A DNA stretch of 64,000 nt from G963663775 sp963664255. Its GTDB lineage: Bacteria; Bacillota; Clostridia; Oscillospirales; Butyricicoccaceae. Positions 1 through 9,702 of this stretch are shown here, one piece after another. The stretch covers positions 124,001-188,000 of the forward strand of contig OY760938.1 in assembly GCA_963664255.1 (NCBI GenBank), written 5' to 3'. Within the stretch, counting starts at the first letter, position 1. Every line of letters begins with the position of its first letter. A model generated the notes under the pieces. That model did no database searches. It was not told the DNA's origin and worked only from the letters and a program-made list of their open reading frames with translations. Made by a program: the position numbers and the translations under genes.

Positions 1-533
1 TGATGAAGCGAGAATATCTCATTCACATGATTGCGGAGTGCGTTACACACAATGCCATTCATTTTGAACGTGAGTTTTTACAGCGTGCGCTGAAGGATGG
101 ACCTATGGGAATGTATCTTTTCAGCAATTATGCGGTGAAAATTGAAGATACAAAGGATTTTTATCAGGCAAACATGGATATGCTGCAAAAAGAAATCAGA
201 GATGAACTGTTTTTGCGCAATCGGCCGATTCATACTAAAATTTATGATGAATCGCCGGCATATTATGGGGATGAAGCCGAGGTTTCAGATTGCCTTATTG
301 CAGATGGATGCACGATTGAAGGCAGTGTATCCAACAGCATCCTATTTCGTGATGTACATATTGCCAAAGATGCAAAGGTGGAAAACAGCATTATCATGCA
401 GTCTGGTGTGATACAGTCCGGGGCATCCTTGACCCATATTATCACAGACCGTGGCGTGAAGGTGCGAGAAGGCAGAACGATGATGGGACATCAAAATTAT
501 CCTGTTGTAATTGCAAAAAGTTCGGTTGTTTGA
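1..533 (+). CDS. glgD: GlgD-type ADP-glucose pyrophosphorylase subunit, C-terminal part
   Basis: The 5' end lies outside the window; about 176 C-terminal residues are present. They contain the end of the nucleotidyltransferase domain followed by a left-handed beta-helix built of hexapeptide-like turns (SVSNSILFRDVHIAKDAKV and the following turns), the layout of glucose-1-phosphate adenylyltransferases. The short ending and the position directly before glgA fit GlgD, the non-catalytic or regulatory partner of GlgC in Firmicutes. GlgC/GlgD makes ADP-glucose, the donor for glycogen synthesis in the cytoplasm. GlgD rather than GlgC is inferred from sequence flavour and context. A small AT-rich hairpin (530-554) overlaps the stop codon. 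Confidence 0.8.
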   Translation, partial: MKREYLIHMIAECVTHNAIHFEREFLQRALKDGPMGMYLFSNYAVKIEDTKDFYQANMDMLQKEIRDELFLRNRPIHTKIYDESPAYYGDEAEVSDCLIADGCTIEGSVSNSILFRDVHIAKDAKVENSIIMQSGVIQSGASLTHIITDRGVKVREGRTMMGHQNYPVVIAKSSVV

Positions 534-638
534 TATATTAGGTGCATATATCAAGTTTAAAATAAACATAGAGAGAGCAGCAAACAAGCGTGCACAGGTA
601 CTTTCGCTTGCAACCCTGTTTTTAGGAGGTTAAACACG

Positions 639-2066
639 ATGAAAATTATGTATGTTTCGAGTGAAGTCGCCCCATTTGTCAAAACCGGAGGCTTGGGCGA
701 TGTTGCGGGGTCTTTGCCAAAAGCACTTGCAGAAAAAGGACATGAGGTCGCTGTTTTTTGTCCGCTTTACAGTGTGATTCCCAATGACTATCGCACAAAA
801 ATGACGTTTGTGACAAGTGCCTATGTGCAGCTGGCGTGGCGCAATCAATATTGTGGAGTTTTTTCCTGCGTTGAGGATGGTGTCACATATTATTTCGTAG
901 ATAATGAATATTATTTTTCACGCACGCAGGTCTATGGCGAATATGATGATGCAGAACGGTTTGCTTTTTTCTCAAAGGCGGTCTTGGAGATTTTGCCGGA
1001 TTTGGGAGTGAAACCAGATGTCATCAACTGCAACGATTGGCAGACCGCGCTGGTGTCGGTCTATTACAATTTACTGTTCGGCGCGCGCACCTTTTATCAA
1101 AACATAAAAACGGTATTCACAATCCATAATATCCAATATCAAGGTCGCTACGGACGGGAAGTGTTGGAATATGTTCTGGGCATTGATGATGCGCATTTTC
1201 GCAGTGGATTCATGGTGCAGGATGGTGATGTGAATTTGATGAAGGCAGCCATTCTGGCATCCAATGCGGTGACAACGGTGAGCCAAACCTATGCCGAGGA
1301 AATTCAAACCCCCTATTACAGCTATGGCTTGGATGGAATTTTACGACAAAACAGCTGGAAGCTCCATGGCATTCTCAATGGCATTGATATGGAAGTTTTT
1401 AACCCGCAAACGGATGCGAAGCTGCTGAAAAATTACAGTATAAAAAATCTGAAAGCAAAGCTGAAAAACAAGCAGGATTTGCTGCGCTTGTGTGGTCTGG
1501 AAGCTGACGATAATACGCCTGTCATTGGAATTATCAGCCGCTTTGTCAGTGCAAAAGGCTTGGATTTGGTGGAAGCCGTGCTGCATGAAATTCTGGAAGA
1601 TGATGTCCGCGTGGTGGTGCTTGGCAAGGGCGACTGGCGATATGAGCAAATGTTTTTGGAAGCCAAACGGCGCTATCCTGCTAAAATTTCGGTTTCCATT
1701 ATGTTCTCTGGGGAACTGGCAAACAAGATTTACGGCGGCGCCGATATGCTGCTCATGCCCTCCCGTTCTGAGCCGTGCGGTCTGGCACAGATGATAGCTA
1801 TGCGCTATGGAACCATTCCGATTGTGCGGGAAACCGGTGGTTTAAAAGATACGGTGCAGGCATATGTGGACTATGAAAAGATTGGAAACGGGTTTACGTT
1901 TGCAAGCTACAATGCGCATGATATGCTGCACGTTATTCGTCAGGCATGCGGTGTTTATAAGCTTGATGCTGCAGCGTGGAAAAATTTAATGAAGGTAGGG
2001 ATGGAAACTGATTTTAGCTGGAATGTATCGGCAGAGCGATATGTTGAGCTGTATCAATCATTATAA
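639..2066 (+). CDS. glgA: Glycogen synthase (ADP-glucose)
   Basis: 475 residues, the normal length of bacterial GlgA (GT5). It transfers glucose from ADP-glucose to the non-reducing end of an alpha-1,4-glucan. The N-terminal GT5 domain carries the KTGGLGD motif at residues 15-21, which binds the ADP-glucose phosphate. The C-terminal GT-B domain contains SRSEPCGLAQM, the conserved acceptor/nucleotide region with its catalytic-side Glu, followed by ETGGLKDTV. The ATG is preceded by TTTAGGAGG at good spacing. It lies 105 bp after glgD and just before glgP, so glycogen synthesis and breakdown genes are probably co-transcribed. No branching enzyme (glgB) is present in the window. Confidence 0.96.
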   Translation: MKIMYVSSEVAPFVKTGGLGDVAGSLPKALAEKGHEVAVFCPLYSVIPNDYRTKMTFVTSAYVQLAWRNQYCGVFSCVEDGVTYYFVDNEYYFSRTQVYGEYDDAERFAFFSKAVLEILPDLGVKPDVINCNDWQTALVSVYYNLLFGARTFYQNIKTVFTIHNIQYQGRYGREVLEYVLGIDDAHFRSGFMVQDGDVNLMKAAILASNAVTTVSQTYAEEIQTPYYSYGLDGILRQNSWKLHGILNGIDMEVFNPQTDAKLLKNYSIKNLKAKLKNKQDLLRLCGLEADDNTPVIGIISRFVSAKGLDLVEAVLHEILEDDVRVVVLGKGDWRYEQMFLEAKRRYPAKISVSIMFSGELANKIYGGADMLLMPSRSEPCGLAQMIAMRYGTIPIVRETGGLKDTVQAYVDYEKIGNGFTFASYNAHDMLHVIRQACGVYKLDAAAWKNLMKVGMETDFSWNVSAERYVELYQSL

Positions 2067-2103
2067 ATAACAGCCGTATAAAAGAATGAGGGGATTGAAA
2101 CCG

Positions 2104-4545
2104 ATGGCAAAGTTATGCACCAAAAACAGCATGAAGGAAGCAATTTCAGGGAAGTTACAGCGTCATTTCAGCAGAGAGCCGGAAGAGGCATCGAAAGAAC
2201 AGATTTATCAAGCGTGCGCACTGGTCATTCGTGATGCTTTAACCGCGCATATGATTGAAACACAAGAGCAGATTCGCAAAAGCCACGAACGGCAGGTGCA
2301 TTATTTGTGCCTAGAATTTTTGGTGGGGCGGTCTCTACGGAACAACGCGTATAATTTGGGATTGCTGCCTGTGATGGAGGACGCACTGGAGGAAATGGGC
2401 GTCAATCTGTCGGATTTGTTGGAGGAAGAAGCTGACCCTGGGTTGGGAAATGGCGGTCTGGGACGACTGGCGGCTTGCTATATGGACGGTATGGCGACAA
2501 CCGGTGTGTGTGCCACAGGATATTCAATCCGCTATGCACATGGCATCTTTAAACAGAAAATTGTGGAAGGCGAGCAAGTGGAATTGCCGGATAGCTGGCT
2601 GAACTCCGGTGAAGTATGGCATATTCCGGCAATGGACGATGTGCGGGAAGTGCGCATTGGCGGCAATGTTGAAACCTATTTTGGGGAAGACGGAAAGCTG
2701 GTGGTTGTGCATACAGATTACACACCAGTTTTGGCGACGCCATATGATATGCCCATTTCTGGCTATAAAATCGATAATATTGCAACCTTGCGTTTGTGGG
2801 AGGCAACAAGTCCCATCGAATTGGATATGAAGCTGTTTTCGCAGGGAGAATATTTGAAGGCAGTGGAAAAGCATGCGATGGCAGAGGTGATTTCCATGGT
2901 ACTATATCCAGAGGATAATCACATTGAGGGGCAATCGCTTCGCTTGAAGCAGCAATACTTTTTGGTTTCTGCAACCATTCAGGACATTTGTGCCAAGCAT
3001 AAGGCACAATATGGAACGCTGGAAAATTTTGCAAAACAGCATGTGCTGCACATCAATGATACCCACCCTGTGCTCGTCATCCCAGAGCTGATGCGTATTT
3101 TGATGGACGAGGAAGGCATGGGCTGGGATAAGGCATGGAATATCGTCAAGCAATCGGTTGCATACACCAACCACACGGTGATGCCCGAGGCGTTGGAATG
3201 CTGGACAATTTCGCTGATGGAAAAGCAGCTGCCCCGCATCATGATGATTATTCGTGAAATCAATGAGCGCTTCTGTCAAGAGCTGTGGTCGTATTTCCCA
3301 GGAGATTTCCGAAAAATCTCACAAATGGCGATTGTGTCTGATGGTGTGGTACGCATGGCAAACCTCGCGGTTGTTGGCAGCTTTTCCGTCAATGGTGTGT
3401 CAGAATTGCATTCTGATATTCTGAAAACAACGGTTTTCAATGATTTTTATCATATCATGCCTGCAAAATTCCGCAATGTTACAAATGGCATCGCACATCG
3501 CCGTTGGCTTTGTGAAGCCAATCCGGAGCTGACTGATTTTATTACGGGTCTGATTGGAGATGGATTTATCACTCATCCAGCAGAATTGCAGGTGCTTCGT
3601 AATTTTGGCCGCGACAAGAATGTTCTGGAAAGCTTGAGTCGCATCAAACGCCAGAACAAAGAGCGGCTTGCGGCGTATATTCAAGAGCACAATGGCATCA
3701 CGGTGAATTTGGATTCCATTTTTGATGTGCAGGTGAAAAGATTGCATGAATACAAGCGTCAACTGCTGAATATTTTGCATATTATTTATCTGTACAATAA
3801 AATCAAAGATGACCCGCAGGCATCCGTTGTGCCACGCACATTTATCTTTGGTTCAAAGGCGGCGCCAGGCTATGCAGTTGCGAAAAAGACCATTCGCTTG
3901 ATTCATTCCATTGCAAATATGATTAACAATGACCCTGTCATTGGCGATAAGATGAAGGTGGTCTTTATCGAAGATTACAAGGTTTCTCTGGCTGAAATTA
4001 TTATGCCGGCGGCAGACCTTTCAGAGCAGATTTCGATGGCAGGCAAAGAAGCATCCGGAACCGGCAACATGAAATTTATGATGAATGGCGCAATCACAAT
4101 CGGCACAATGGATGGTGCGAATGTGGAGATTTATCAGGCGGTTGGTGCAGAAAACATCTTTATTTTTGGCATGAATGCACAGGAGGCGTCGCAGCTTTCA
4201 CAGAGCGGAAGCTATTCGCCGCTGAGCATTTACCAGAACAATCCTATGCTGCAACGGGTGCTGGACATGATGCGGGATGGCTTTGGAGATGGCGTCAAAT
4301 ATGATAGTTTGGTGGATATGCTGCTGAAAAACGTCAATGGTGCGGCAGATAAGTATCTATTGCTGGCGGATTTTGAATCTTATGTGCTGGCACAGGAACG
4401 CGTTTCACAGATGTATACACGCCAAGAAAACTGGAATTATATGTCCTTGATGAATGTCGCAAACAGTGGACGGTTTGCATCGGACCGCTCCATTACGGAA
4501 TATGCAAAGAACATCTGGAAGGTACACACGAATTTTGCATACTAA
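2104..4545 (+). CDS. glgP: Glycogen/starch alpha-glucan phosphorylase
   Basis: GT35 phosphorylase that releases glucose-1-phosphate from alpha-1,4-glucan chains using phosphate and PLP. About 813 residues from this start. The PLP-binding lysine lies in GTGNMKFMMNG, Lys657 by my count. EADPGLGNGGLGRLAACYMD and the KRLHEYKRQLLN region are family signatures. An in-frame ATG at 2086 exists, but it is itself part of the AGGGG ribosome binding site; the ATG at 2104 sits about 10 bases downstream of that site and is preferred. Starts 37 bases after glgA in the same direction, giving a synthesis/degradation operon. A perfect hairpin follows the gene. Confidence 0.96.
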   Translation: MAKLCTKNSMKEAISGKLQRHFSREPEEASKEQIYQACALVIRDALTAHMIETQEQIRKSHERQVHYLCLEFLVGRSLRNNAYNLGLLPVMEDALEEMGVNLSDLLEEEADPGLGNGGLGRLAACYMDGMATTGVCATGYSIRYAHGIFKQKIVEGEQVELPDSWLNSGEVWHIPAMDDVREVRIGGNVETYFGEDGKLVVVHTDYTPVLATPYDMPISGYKIDNIATLRLWEATSPIELDMKLFSQGEYLKAVEKHAMAEVISMVLYPEDNHIEGQSLRLKQQYFLVSATIQDICAKHKAQYGTLENFAKQHVLHINDTHPVLVIPELMRILMDEEGMGWDKAWNIVKQSVAYTNHTVMPEALECWTISLMEKQLPRIMMIIREINERFCQELWSYFPGDFRKISQMAIVSDGVVRMANLAVVGSFSVNGVSELHSDILKTTVFNDFYHIMPAKFRNVTNGIAHRRWLCEANPELTDFITGLIGDGFITHPAELQVLRNFGRDKNVLESLSRIKRQNKERLAAYIQEHNGITVNLDSIFDVQVKRLHEYKRQLLNILHIIYLYNKIKDDPQASVVPRTFIFGSKAAPGYAVAKKTIRLIHSIANMINNDPVIGDKMKVVFIEDYKVSLAEIIMPAADLSEQISMAGKEASGTGNMKFMMNGAITIGTMDGANVEIYQAVGAENIFIFGMNAQEASQLSQSGSYSPLSIYQNNPMLQRVLDMMRDGFGDGVKYDSLVDMLLKNVNGAADKYLLLADFESYVLAQERVSQMYTRQENWNYMSLMNVANSGRFASDRSITEYAKNIWKVHTNFAY

Positions 4546-4567
4546 ATCCAGATAGTGTAAATGTAGC

Positions 4568-4605
4568 AAGGGACTGCTCTTTTCAAATTAAAAGAGTGGT
4601 CCCTT
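4568..4605 (+). terminator. Perfect 16-bp intercistronic hairpin without U-tract
   Basis: AAGGGACTGCTCTTTT (4568-4583) pairs along its whole length with 4590-4605, allowing two G-U pairs, around a 6-base loop. It follows glgP and precedes the GH13 gene. No T-run follows, so it is either an atypical terminator or an mRNA-stabilising/processing hairpin. Similar hairpins recur elsewhere in the window. Confidence 0.6.
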
Positions 4606-4669
4606 GTGCGATGTTTCATATGCATTGGCAAAATAGGACACCGTTTTTGAAGCAGGGAGACATGTGAGC

Positions 4670-6562
4670 ATGAGGAAGCATATCTACGATTCGAGAGATT
4701 TAACATGTAAAACACCATATGGTGCAGTGTCAGCAGGAGAGGAAATTACCTTTTCGCTCTATCCTTTGCGAAGTGCTGGAACAGCAGAGCTGAGTTTGTT
4801 CATTGCACAGGAGGGCAACACAAAAGAGCAGCGCCGCATCCATATGAAATGGGGTGGCTTGGAAGGCGCTAATGATTGGTATATGTGTACATATTGTCCG
4901 CCGCAGCCGGGACTTTATTGGTATTACTTCCGTATGCAGAACCGAGAGGGCACGTTTTATATCAGCCGTGGATTTGGCGGAACGGAAGCAATCGGACAGG
5001 AATTGACCGATAGGTTTCAAATTACGGTTTATGACGGAAATTCTACTGTGCCGGATTGGTTCGGAAAGGGCATTACCTATAATATTTTTCCGGATCGGTT
5101 TTGGCGCACCGAAGTCCCTGCAACAGAGGGCTATCGCTCAGCGCGTATCATTCATGAAAACTGGAGTGACATCCCCCATTTTGAGCCAAATGCACAGGGA
5201 GAAATCTTAAACAACGATTTTTTCGGGGGGAATCTCAAAGGCATTCAAGAAAAGCTACCCAGACTTGCAGCATTGTCCGTTCGTACGATTTATTTAAATC
5301 CTATTTTTGAGGCATTTTCCAACCATCGATACGATACAGGAGATTACAAAAAAATTGACCCGATGCTAGGCACCGAAGACGATTTTGTGGAATTGTGCGA
5401 TGCAGCGGAACGTTATGGTATGCGCATTGTTCTGGATGGGGTGTTCAATCACACGGGGGTTGATAGTGTCTATTTTAATGGGTATGGGCATTATGACAGC
5501 GTCGGCGCATATCAATCGCAAGCATCGCCCTATGCAGAGTGGTATGATTTTCAAGAATGGCCGCAAAAATATAGCGCATGGTGGGGCATTCGCACACTGC
5601 CGCAGGTCAATGAACAAACTGCAAGCTATCAGAGATATATTGTGCAGGATGCCGACAGCGTTGTGCGGCATTGGCTGCAAAAAGGGGCTGCTGGATGGCG
5701 TTTGGATGTGGCAGATGAACTGCCGGATGCGTTTATTGCTGCATTGCATCAAGCCGCACGAGAAGAAAAAGCAGATGCGCTCGTGTTGGGGGAAGTGTGG
5801 GAAGATGCCTCTAATAAAATTGCATATGAAGAAAGACGCCGATATTTTCATGGTGGTGAACTGGACAGTGTCATGAACTATCCTCTGCGGGATGCCATTT
5901 TACAATATTTAAGCGAAGGGCATGCAGAATATTTTGCGGAAACTATGGAAACCTTGCGCGAAAATTACCCCAAAGACGTATTTTATAACCTGATGAATAT
6001 TATCGGAACACACGACACACCGCGTATTCTCTCGGTGCTCGGGAGTGACCCTGCGGTTTGGGAACTAGACAAAACGCAGCGCGCAAGGTATACTTTGAAG
6101 GAATACGAATATAAAAGCGGTGTCAAAAAACTAAAAATGGCAGCCACCATGCAGTTTGCAATGCCAGGTTCGCCTTGTATTTATTATGGAGATGAGGTCG
6201 GGATGCAAGGCTATGAAGACCCGCTGAATCGTCGCACCTATCCTTGGGGCGATGAGGATGCCGAAATTTTCGCTTTCTATCAGAAATTATGCGCGATTCG
6301 TGCGGATAGTATTGCACTGCAAGAAGGAGAATTGCGGTTTTTATATGCCCAAGAGGATGTTTTGGTGTTCGAGCGAAAGGCATCGGAGGAATGCATGGTG
6401 ATTGCCGTCAACCGTGGGGCTTGTGTGCAGTCGGTATCTTTGCCTTTTGCTGCTATTTATGATGTGCAAAGTCAAGAATTGTGGACAGAAGTATGTAAAG
6501 ATGGTATTATAATTGCAGTAGATGGAGAAAGTGCTCGCATTCTGCGTTGCGCAAACACATAA
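4670..6562 (+). CDS. GH13 alpha-glucan hydrolase (neopullulanase/cyclomaltodextrinase-like)
   Basis: About 630 residues: an N-terminal beta-sandwich of about 120 residues of the kind seen in neopullulanases, then a GH13 TIM barrel. The four GH13 regions are visible: DGVFNHTG (region I), GWRLDVADE (nucleophile Asp346), GEVWED (acid/base Glu375) and GTHDTPR (transition-state Asp449). LNPIFEAFSNHRYDTGDY is typical of the cyclomaltodextrinase/maltogenic amylase subfamily. No signal peptide is visible, so it probably acts in the cytoplasm on maltodextrins or glycogen fragments, in line with its place after glgP. ATG 4670 is preferred because the AGGGAG site is 10 bases upstream; GTG 4664 is an alternative. 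The exact specificity (debranching or hydrolysis) cannot be read from sequence. Confidence 0.88.
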   Translation: MRKHIYDSRDLTCKTPYGAVSAGEEITFSLYPLRSAGTAELSLFIAQEGNTKEQRRIHMKWGGLEGANDWYMCTYCPPQPGLYWYYFRMQNREGTFYISRGFGGTEAIGQELTDRFQITVYDGNSTVPDWFGKGITYNIFPDRFWRTEVPATEGYRSARIIHENWSDIPHFEPNAQGEILNNDFFGGNLKGIQEKLPRLAALSVRTIYLNPIFEAFSNHRYDTGDYKKIDPMLGTEDDFVELCDAAERYGMRIVLDGVFNHTGVDSVYFNGYGHYDSVGAYQSQASPYAEWYDFQEWPQKYSAWWGIRTLPQVNEQTASYQRYIVQDADSVVRHWLQKGAAGWRLDVADELPDAFIAALHQAAREEKADALVLGEVWEDASNKIAYEERRRYFHGGELDSVMNYPLRDAILQYLSEGHAEYFAETMETLRENYPKDVFYNLMNIIGTHDTPRILSVLGSDPAVWELDKTQRARYTLKEYEYKSGVKKLKMAATMQFAMPGSPCIYYGDEVGMQGYEDPLNRRTYPWGDEDAEIFAFYQKLCAIRADSIALQEGELRFLYAQEDVLVFERKASEECMVIAVNRGACVQSVSLPFAAIYDVQSQELWTEVCKDGIIIAVDGESARILRCANT

Positions 6563-6574
6563 AGGGAGAAGAAG

Positions 6575-7114
6575 ATGGATTTTTATGAAAAACCTTTAAC
6601 CCAGGAATATCGTTTTGAGGGGCGTATCATGAAAGCGCGCGTGGATACCGTGGAGCTGCCCAATGGGAGAACTGCGACGCGAGAAGTATGTGAACATATG
6701 AGCGGCGTCGGTATTTTGCCGATTGATGCGGATGGAAATATTGTGCTGGTGCAGCAGTATCGCTACCCTTATGCACAGACGATGCTGGAGATTCCGGCGG
6801 GTAAAATGGATTGTCCGGCAGAAGGTCACTTATCCTGCGGGATACGAGAACTGCGGGAAGAAACCGGATATACCGCCGACCGCATGGAATATATGGGAAC
6901 GGTCTATCCATCGCCTGGATTTTTAACAGAGGTGCTGCACTTGTATTGTGCGATGGGATTGCACAGCGGGGAAAGCAATCCAGATGAAGACGAATTTGTC
7001 GAGGTGGTGCGCCTATCGACAGAGGAACTGGAATGCCGCATTGCAAATGGGGAGATGCGGGACGGGAAGACCATTGCCGCGATGTACAAAGCGCGTTTAT
7101 TCGGCTTTCTGTAA
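6575..7114 (+). CDS. Nudix hydrolase, ADP-ribose/ADP-sugar pyrophosphatase type
   Basis: 179 residues. It resembles NudF-type ADP-ribose pyrophosphatases: an N-terminal strand region, VLVQQYRYPYAQTMLEIPAGK leading into the Nudix helix, and RELREETGY as the metal-binding core. The usual spacing in the Nudix box (G-x5-E-x7-REUxEExGU) is off by one: six residues separate the first Gly from the first Glu (GKMDCPAE), an extra residue in the loop. The REUxEE core is intact, so activity is plausible. The gene starts 13 bases after the GH13 gene with an AGGGAG site, so it is probably co-transcribed with the glucan genes. ADP-ribose or ADP-glucose as substrate is an inference. Confidence 0.87.
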   Translation: MDFYEKPLTQEYRFEGRIMKARVDTVELPNGRTATREVCEHMSGVGILPIDADGNIVLVQQYRYPYAQTMLEIPAGKMDCPAEGHLSCGIRELREETGYTADRMEYMGTVYPSPGFLTEVLHLYCAMGLHSGESNPDEDEFVEVVRLSTEELECRIANGEMRDGKTIAAMYKARLFGFL

Positions 7115-7157
7115 ATGAAAAAAACACGGGGCGTTTCAGATTCGGAGGAGCATTAGC

Positions 7158-7844
7158 ATGTGTGCAAAAATTTTGATTGTGGAAGATGAAGTTGCCATTG
7201 CAGATATTATTGCGTTTAATTTGGAGCGTGAAGGGTATACCTCTGTGGTCGCGTATAATGGAGATGATGGTGCCAATCTTGCGGTGCAGGAAAATCCGGC
7301 TTTGATTTTGCTGGATGTGATGCTTCCAGGGAAGGATGGCTTTGAAGTATGCCGCATTGTGCGAGAGCATTGCGATGTGCCGATTATTATGCTGACCGCG
7401 CGTGAGGAAGAAAATGACAAGGTGCATGGTTTGGAATTGGGCGCTGACGATTATATTACCAAGCCGTTTTCGATGAGAGAGCTGCTTGCGCGCATCAAAG
7501 CTAATATGCGGCGTGTGCCTGCCCAGGAGATTGCGCAGGGGGTACGCCGACTTGCAAATGCGCTGAGCGTTTCAGAGGATAAAAGCGAAATCTATAAGCA
7601 CGGCACACCGCTGGACCTTTCTGTGCGTGAATTTGAGATTTTAACCTTTTTATCCGCAGTGCCGAACAAGGTTTTTTCCAGAGAAGAATTGATGGAAAAG
7701 GTTTGGGGATACGAATATTATGGCGATTTGCGTGCAGTCGATGTTGCCATTCGTCGATTGCGTGAAAAAATTGAGGATAATCCTGCACAGCCGCAATATA
7801 TCATTACAAAACGCGGTGTCGGATACTATTTTGCAGATGCATAG
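7158..7844 (+). CDS. walR: OmpR-family response regulator, WalR (YycF)-like
   Basis: 228 residues: receiver domain with phospho-acceptor Asp53 in LLDVMLPGKDG and conserved Lys102 in ITKPF, then a winged-helix OmpR/PhoB DNA-binding domain (RELLARI..., EELMEKVWGYEYYGDLRAVDVAIRRLREKI). The neighbours (kinase, YycH, YycI, WalJ, RlmH in order) identify it as the WalR counterpart, which in other Firmicutes controls cell-wall hydrolase genes. GGAGGAG precedes the ATG. Without the context it could equally be named PhoP/PhoB-like. Confidence 0.92.
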   Translation: MCAKILIVEDEVAIADIIAFNLEREGYTSVVAYNGDDGANLAVQENPALILLDVMLPGKDGFEVCRIVREHCDVPIIMLTAREEENDKVHGLELGADDYITKPFSMRELLARIKANMRRVPAQEIAQGVRRLANALSVSEDKSEIYKHGTPLDLSVREFEILTFLSAVPNKVFSREELMEKVWGYEYYGDLRAVDVAIRRLREKIEDNPAQPQYIITKRGVGYYFADA

Positions 7845-7929
7845 CTGGCGGTACAAAGGGTGTCGCACATAGGATGTGCTGATAGAAAGCGGAAAAGGCG
7901 CAAAAAACGCGGCACAAGGGGGAACAAAC

Positions 7930-9702
7930 TTGATTTTTAGAAGCCTGTACATGAAATTGGTGCTCGTTTTGGTTCTGCTGATTTTTTCGATTATGTCTGT
8001 GGTAGGAACCTTTCTCATCAATAGCGTTTCTAATTTTTACTTAGAGGATTTCCAACAGCAAATTGGGGATGTGTTCAAAACCGAATTTGTGAAGGAGCTG
8101 GAAGGGGTTGCGCATGGTTCTGATGCGATAGAAAAGCTCCATGAAAAACTAGCCGTTCACGAAGGGGATATGGGCATTGACAGCTATCGCAGCTACAGCA
8201 TTTTAAATAGTGTGGGCGTCTATCAAATCGGTTCTAATGATACATTCGGCGCAAATCTCACCATCACACCGAACATCATTGCGGCAATGGCGGGCAGACT
8301 GGGCGACAGTGGCTCGATGGCGGACAGCCAAATGGATGTTGCAATTCCCATAGCAGGTGACCAGCGATATATTATTTATATCAATGACAATAAAAGTGAT
8401 ATACAGGAGCTGTCTTGGCGTTTTTTTGCCATTGTTATGCAGGCGATGCTGTTCGGGTTGATTGTGGCAGTGCTGCTGAGCTTTCTCTTGTCTAAAACCA
8501 TCACAAATCCCATTGAAAACATCACAAAGCGAGCTGCCCGTGTTGCTGCCGGTGATTTTAGTGAACCCATTCCCATTCAATCCAGCGATGAAATAGGAGA
8601 GCTGACGCATACGTTTAATAAAATGGCGGGCGTGCTGCACGATACATTAGAGCAAATTCAAGACGAACGCGACAAACTCAATACGCTGTTTTTGCATATG
8701 GCAGACGGGGTCACAGCATTCACCAACGAAGGGAAAATCATTCACATGAATCCTGCAACAGAACGCCTGCTTGGCGTGTCTTTTCACGAAGATATGCGGT
8801 TTGACGATGTGTTTCATGGCATGAAGCTTCCTAAAAGTCAGGATGTTGAAAAAAAAGAATATATCTGCTCGACGGTTGGGCGATTTGGGCGCACCTTGAA
8901 TGTGCTGTTTGTGCCATATGGTGCGACGGAAAACGATGGCGGGATTATGGCGGTCATTCACGATGTGACAGAACAGAAAAAGCTGGATGAGGCAAGGCGG
9001 GAATTTGTCGCAAATGTTTCGCATGAGCTTCGTACGCCGCTCACCAATATCAAAAGCTATACCGAAACGCTCATGGATGCCGCGGGAGAATTGTCTGCCG
9101 AGATGGAAGTGAAGTTTTTGGGGATTATTTCGGGAGAAGCAGACCGTATGACGCGATTGGTGAAGGACCTTTTGACGTTGTCCAAATTGGATTATGGCAG
9201 AACGGATTTAAAGTTCACACGCTTTTCTATGACCGAAATGCTGGAAAGCGTCTATGCTGCCATGCAATTAACAGCGGAAAATCGTGGAAATCAGCTGAAA
9301 ATCACCCTGCAAGAGCCGTTGCCGGAAATGATTGGCGACCGCGAACGCTTAGAACAGGTGGTTGTCAATATTTTGTCTAATTCCATCAAATATACGCCGT
9401 CTGGCGGTCATATTCACTTAACAGCGGCAAAGCGAGATAATCGATATATGATGATTCGTGTGGAGGATGATGGAATTGGCATTCCGAAAGAAGATATTCC
9501 ACGCTTGTTTGAGCGGTTTTATCGTGTGGACAAAGCACGCTCTAGGGACAAAGGCGGCAGTGGACTAGGGCTTGCGATTGCCAAAGATATGGTGGAGGCG
9601 CACAAAGGAACGATTCATTTGGAAAGTGTGGTTGATTTCGGCACCACTGTGACGATTATTCTACCGATAGATTTGCAGATTGATGAAGAAAAAACACTAT
9701 GA
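7930..9702 (+). CDS. walK: Membrane sensor histidine kinase, WalK (YycG)-like
   Basis: About 590 residues. Order: TM1 near residues 8-30, an extracellular sensor domain of about 135 residues, TM2 (MQAMLFGLIVAVLLSFLLS), HAMP, a PAS domain (ADGVTAFTNEGKIIHMN), HisKA with phospho-acceptor His365 in ANVSHELRTPL, and HATPase_c with N box (NILSNSIKYTPSG), DDGIGI and GGSGLGLAI. The frame is open upstream to GTG 7876, but the TTG at 7930 follows an AAGGGGG site at ideal distance and gives a normal N-terminus; ATG 7951 is a further alternative. It pairs with the upstream regulator. Its membrane spans are the expected contact for the YycH/YycI-like proteins that follow. Confidence 0.93.
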   Translation: MIFRSLYMKLVLVLVLLIFSIMSVVGTFLINSVSNFYLEDFQQQIGDVFKTEFVKELEGVAHGSDAIEKLHEKLAVHEGDMGIDSYRSYSILNSVGVYQIGSNDTFGANLTITPNIIAAMAGRLGDSGSMADSQMDVAIPIAGDQRYIIYINDNKSDIQELSWRFFAIVMQAMLFGLIVAVLLSFLLSKTITNPIENITKRAARVAAGDFSEPIPIQSSDEIGELTHTFNKMAGVLHDTLEQIQDERDKLNTLFLHMADGVTAFTNEGKIIHMNPATERLLGVSFHEDMRFDDVFHGMKLPKSQDVEKKEYICSTVGRFGRTLNVLFVPYGATENDGGIMAVIHDVTEQKKLDEARREFVANVSHELRTPLTNIKSYTETLMDAAGELSAEMEVKFLGIISGEADRMTRLVKDLLTLSKLDYGRTDLKFTRFSMTEMLESVYAAMQLTAENRGNQLKITLQEPLPEMIGDRERLEQVVVNILSNSIKYTPSGGHIHLTAAKRDNRYMMIRVEDDGIGIPKEDIPRLFERFYRVDKARSRDKGGSGLGLAIAKDMVEAHKGTIHLESVVDFGTTVTIILPIDLQIDEEKTL

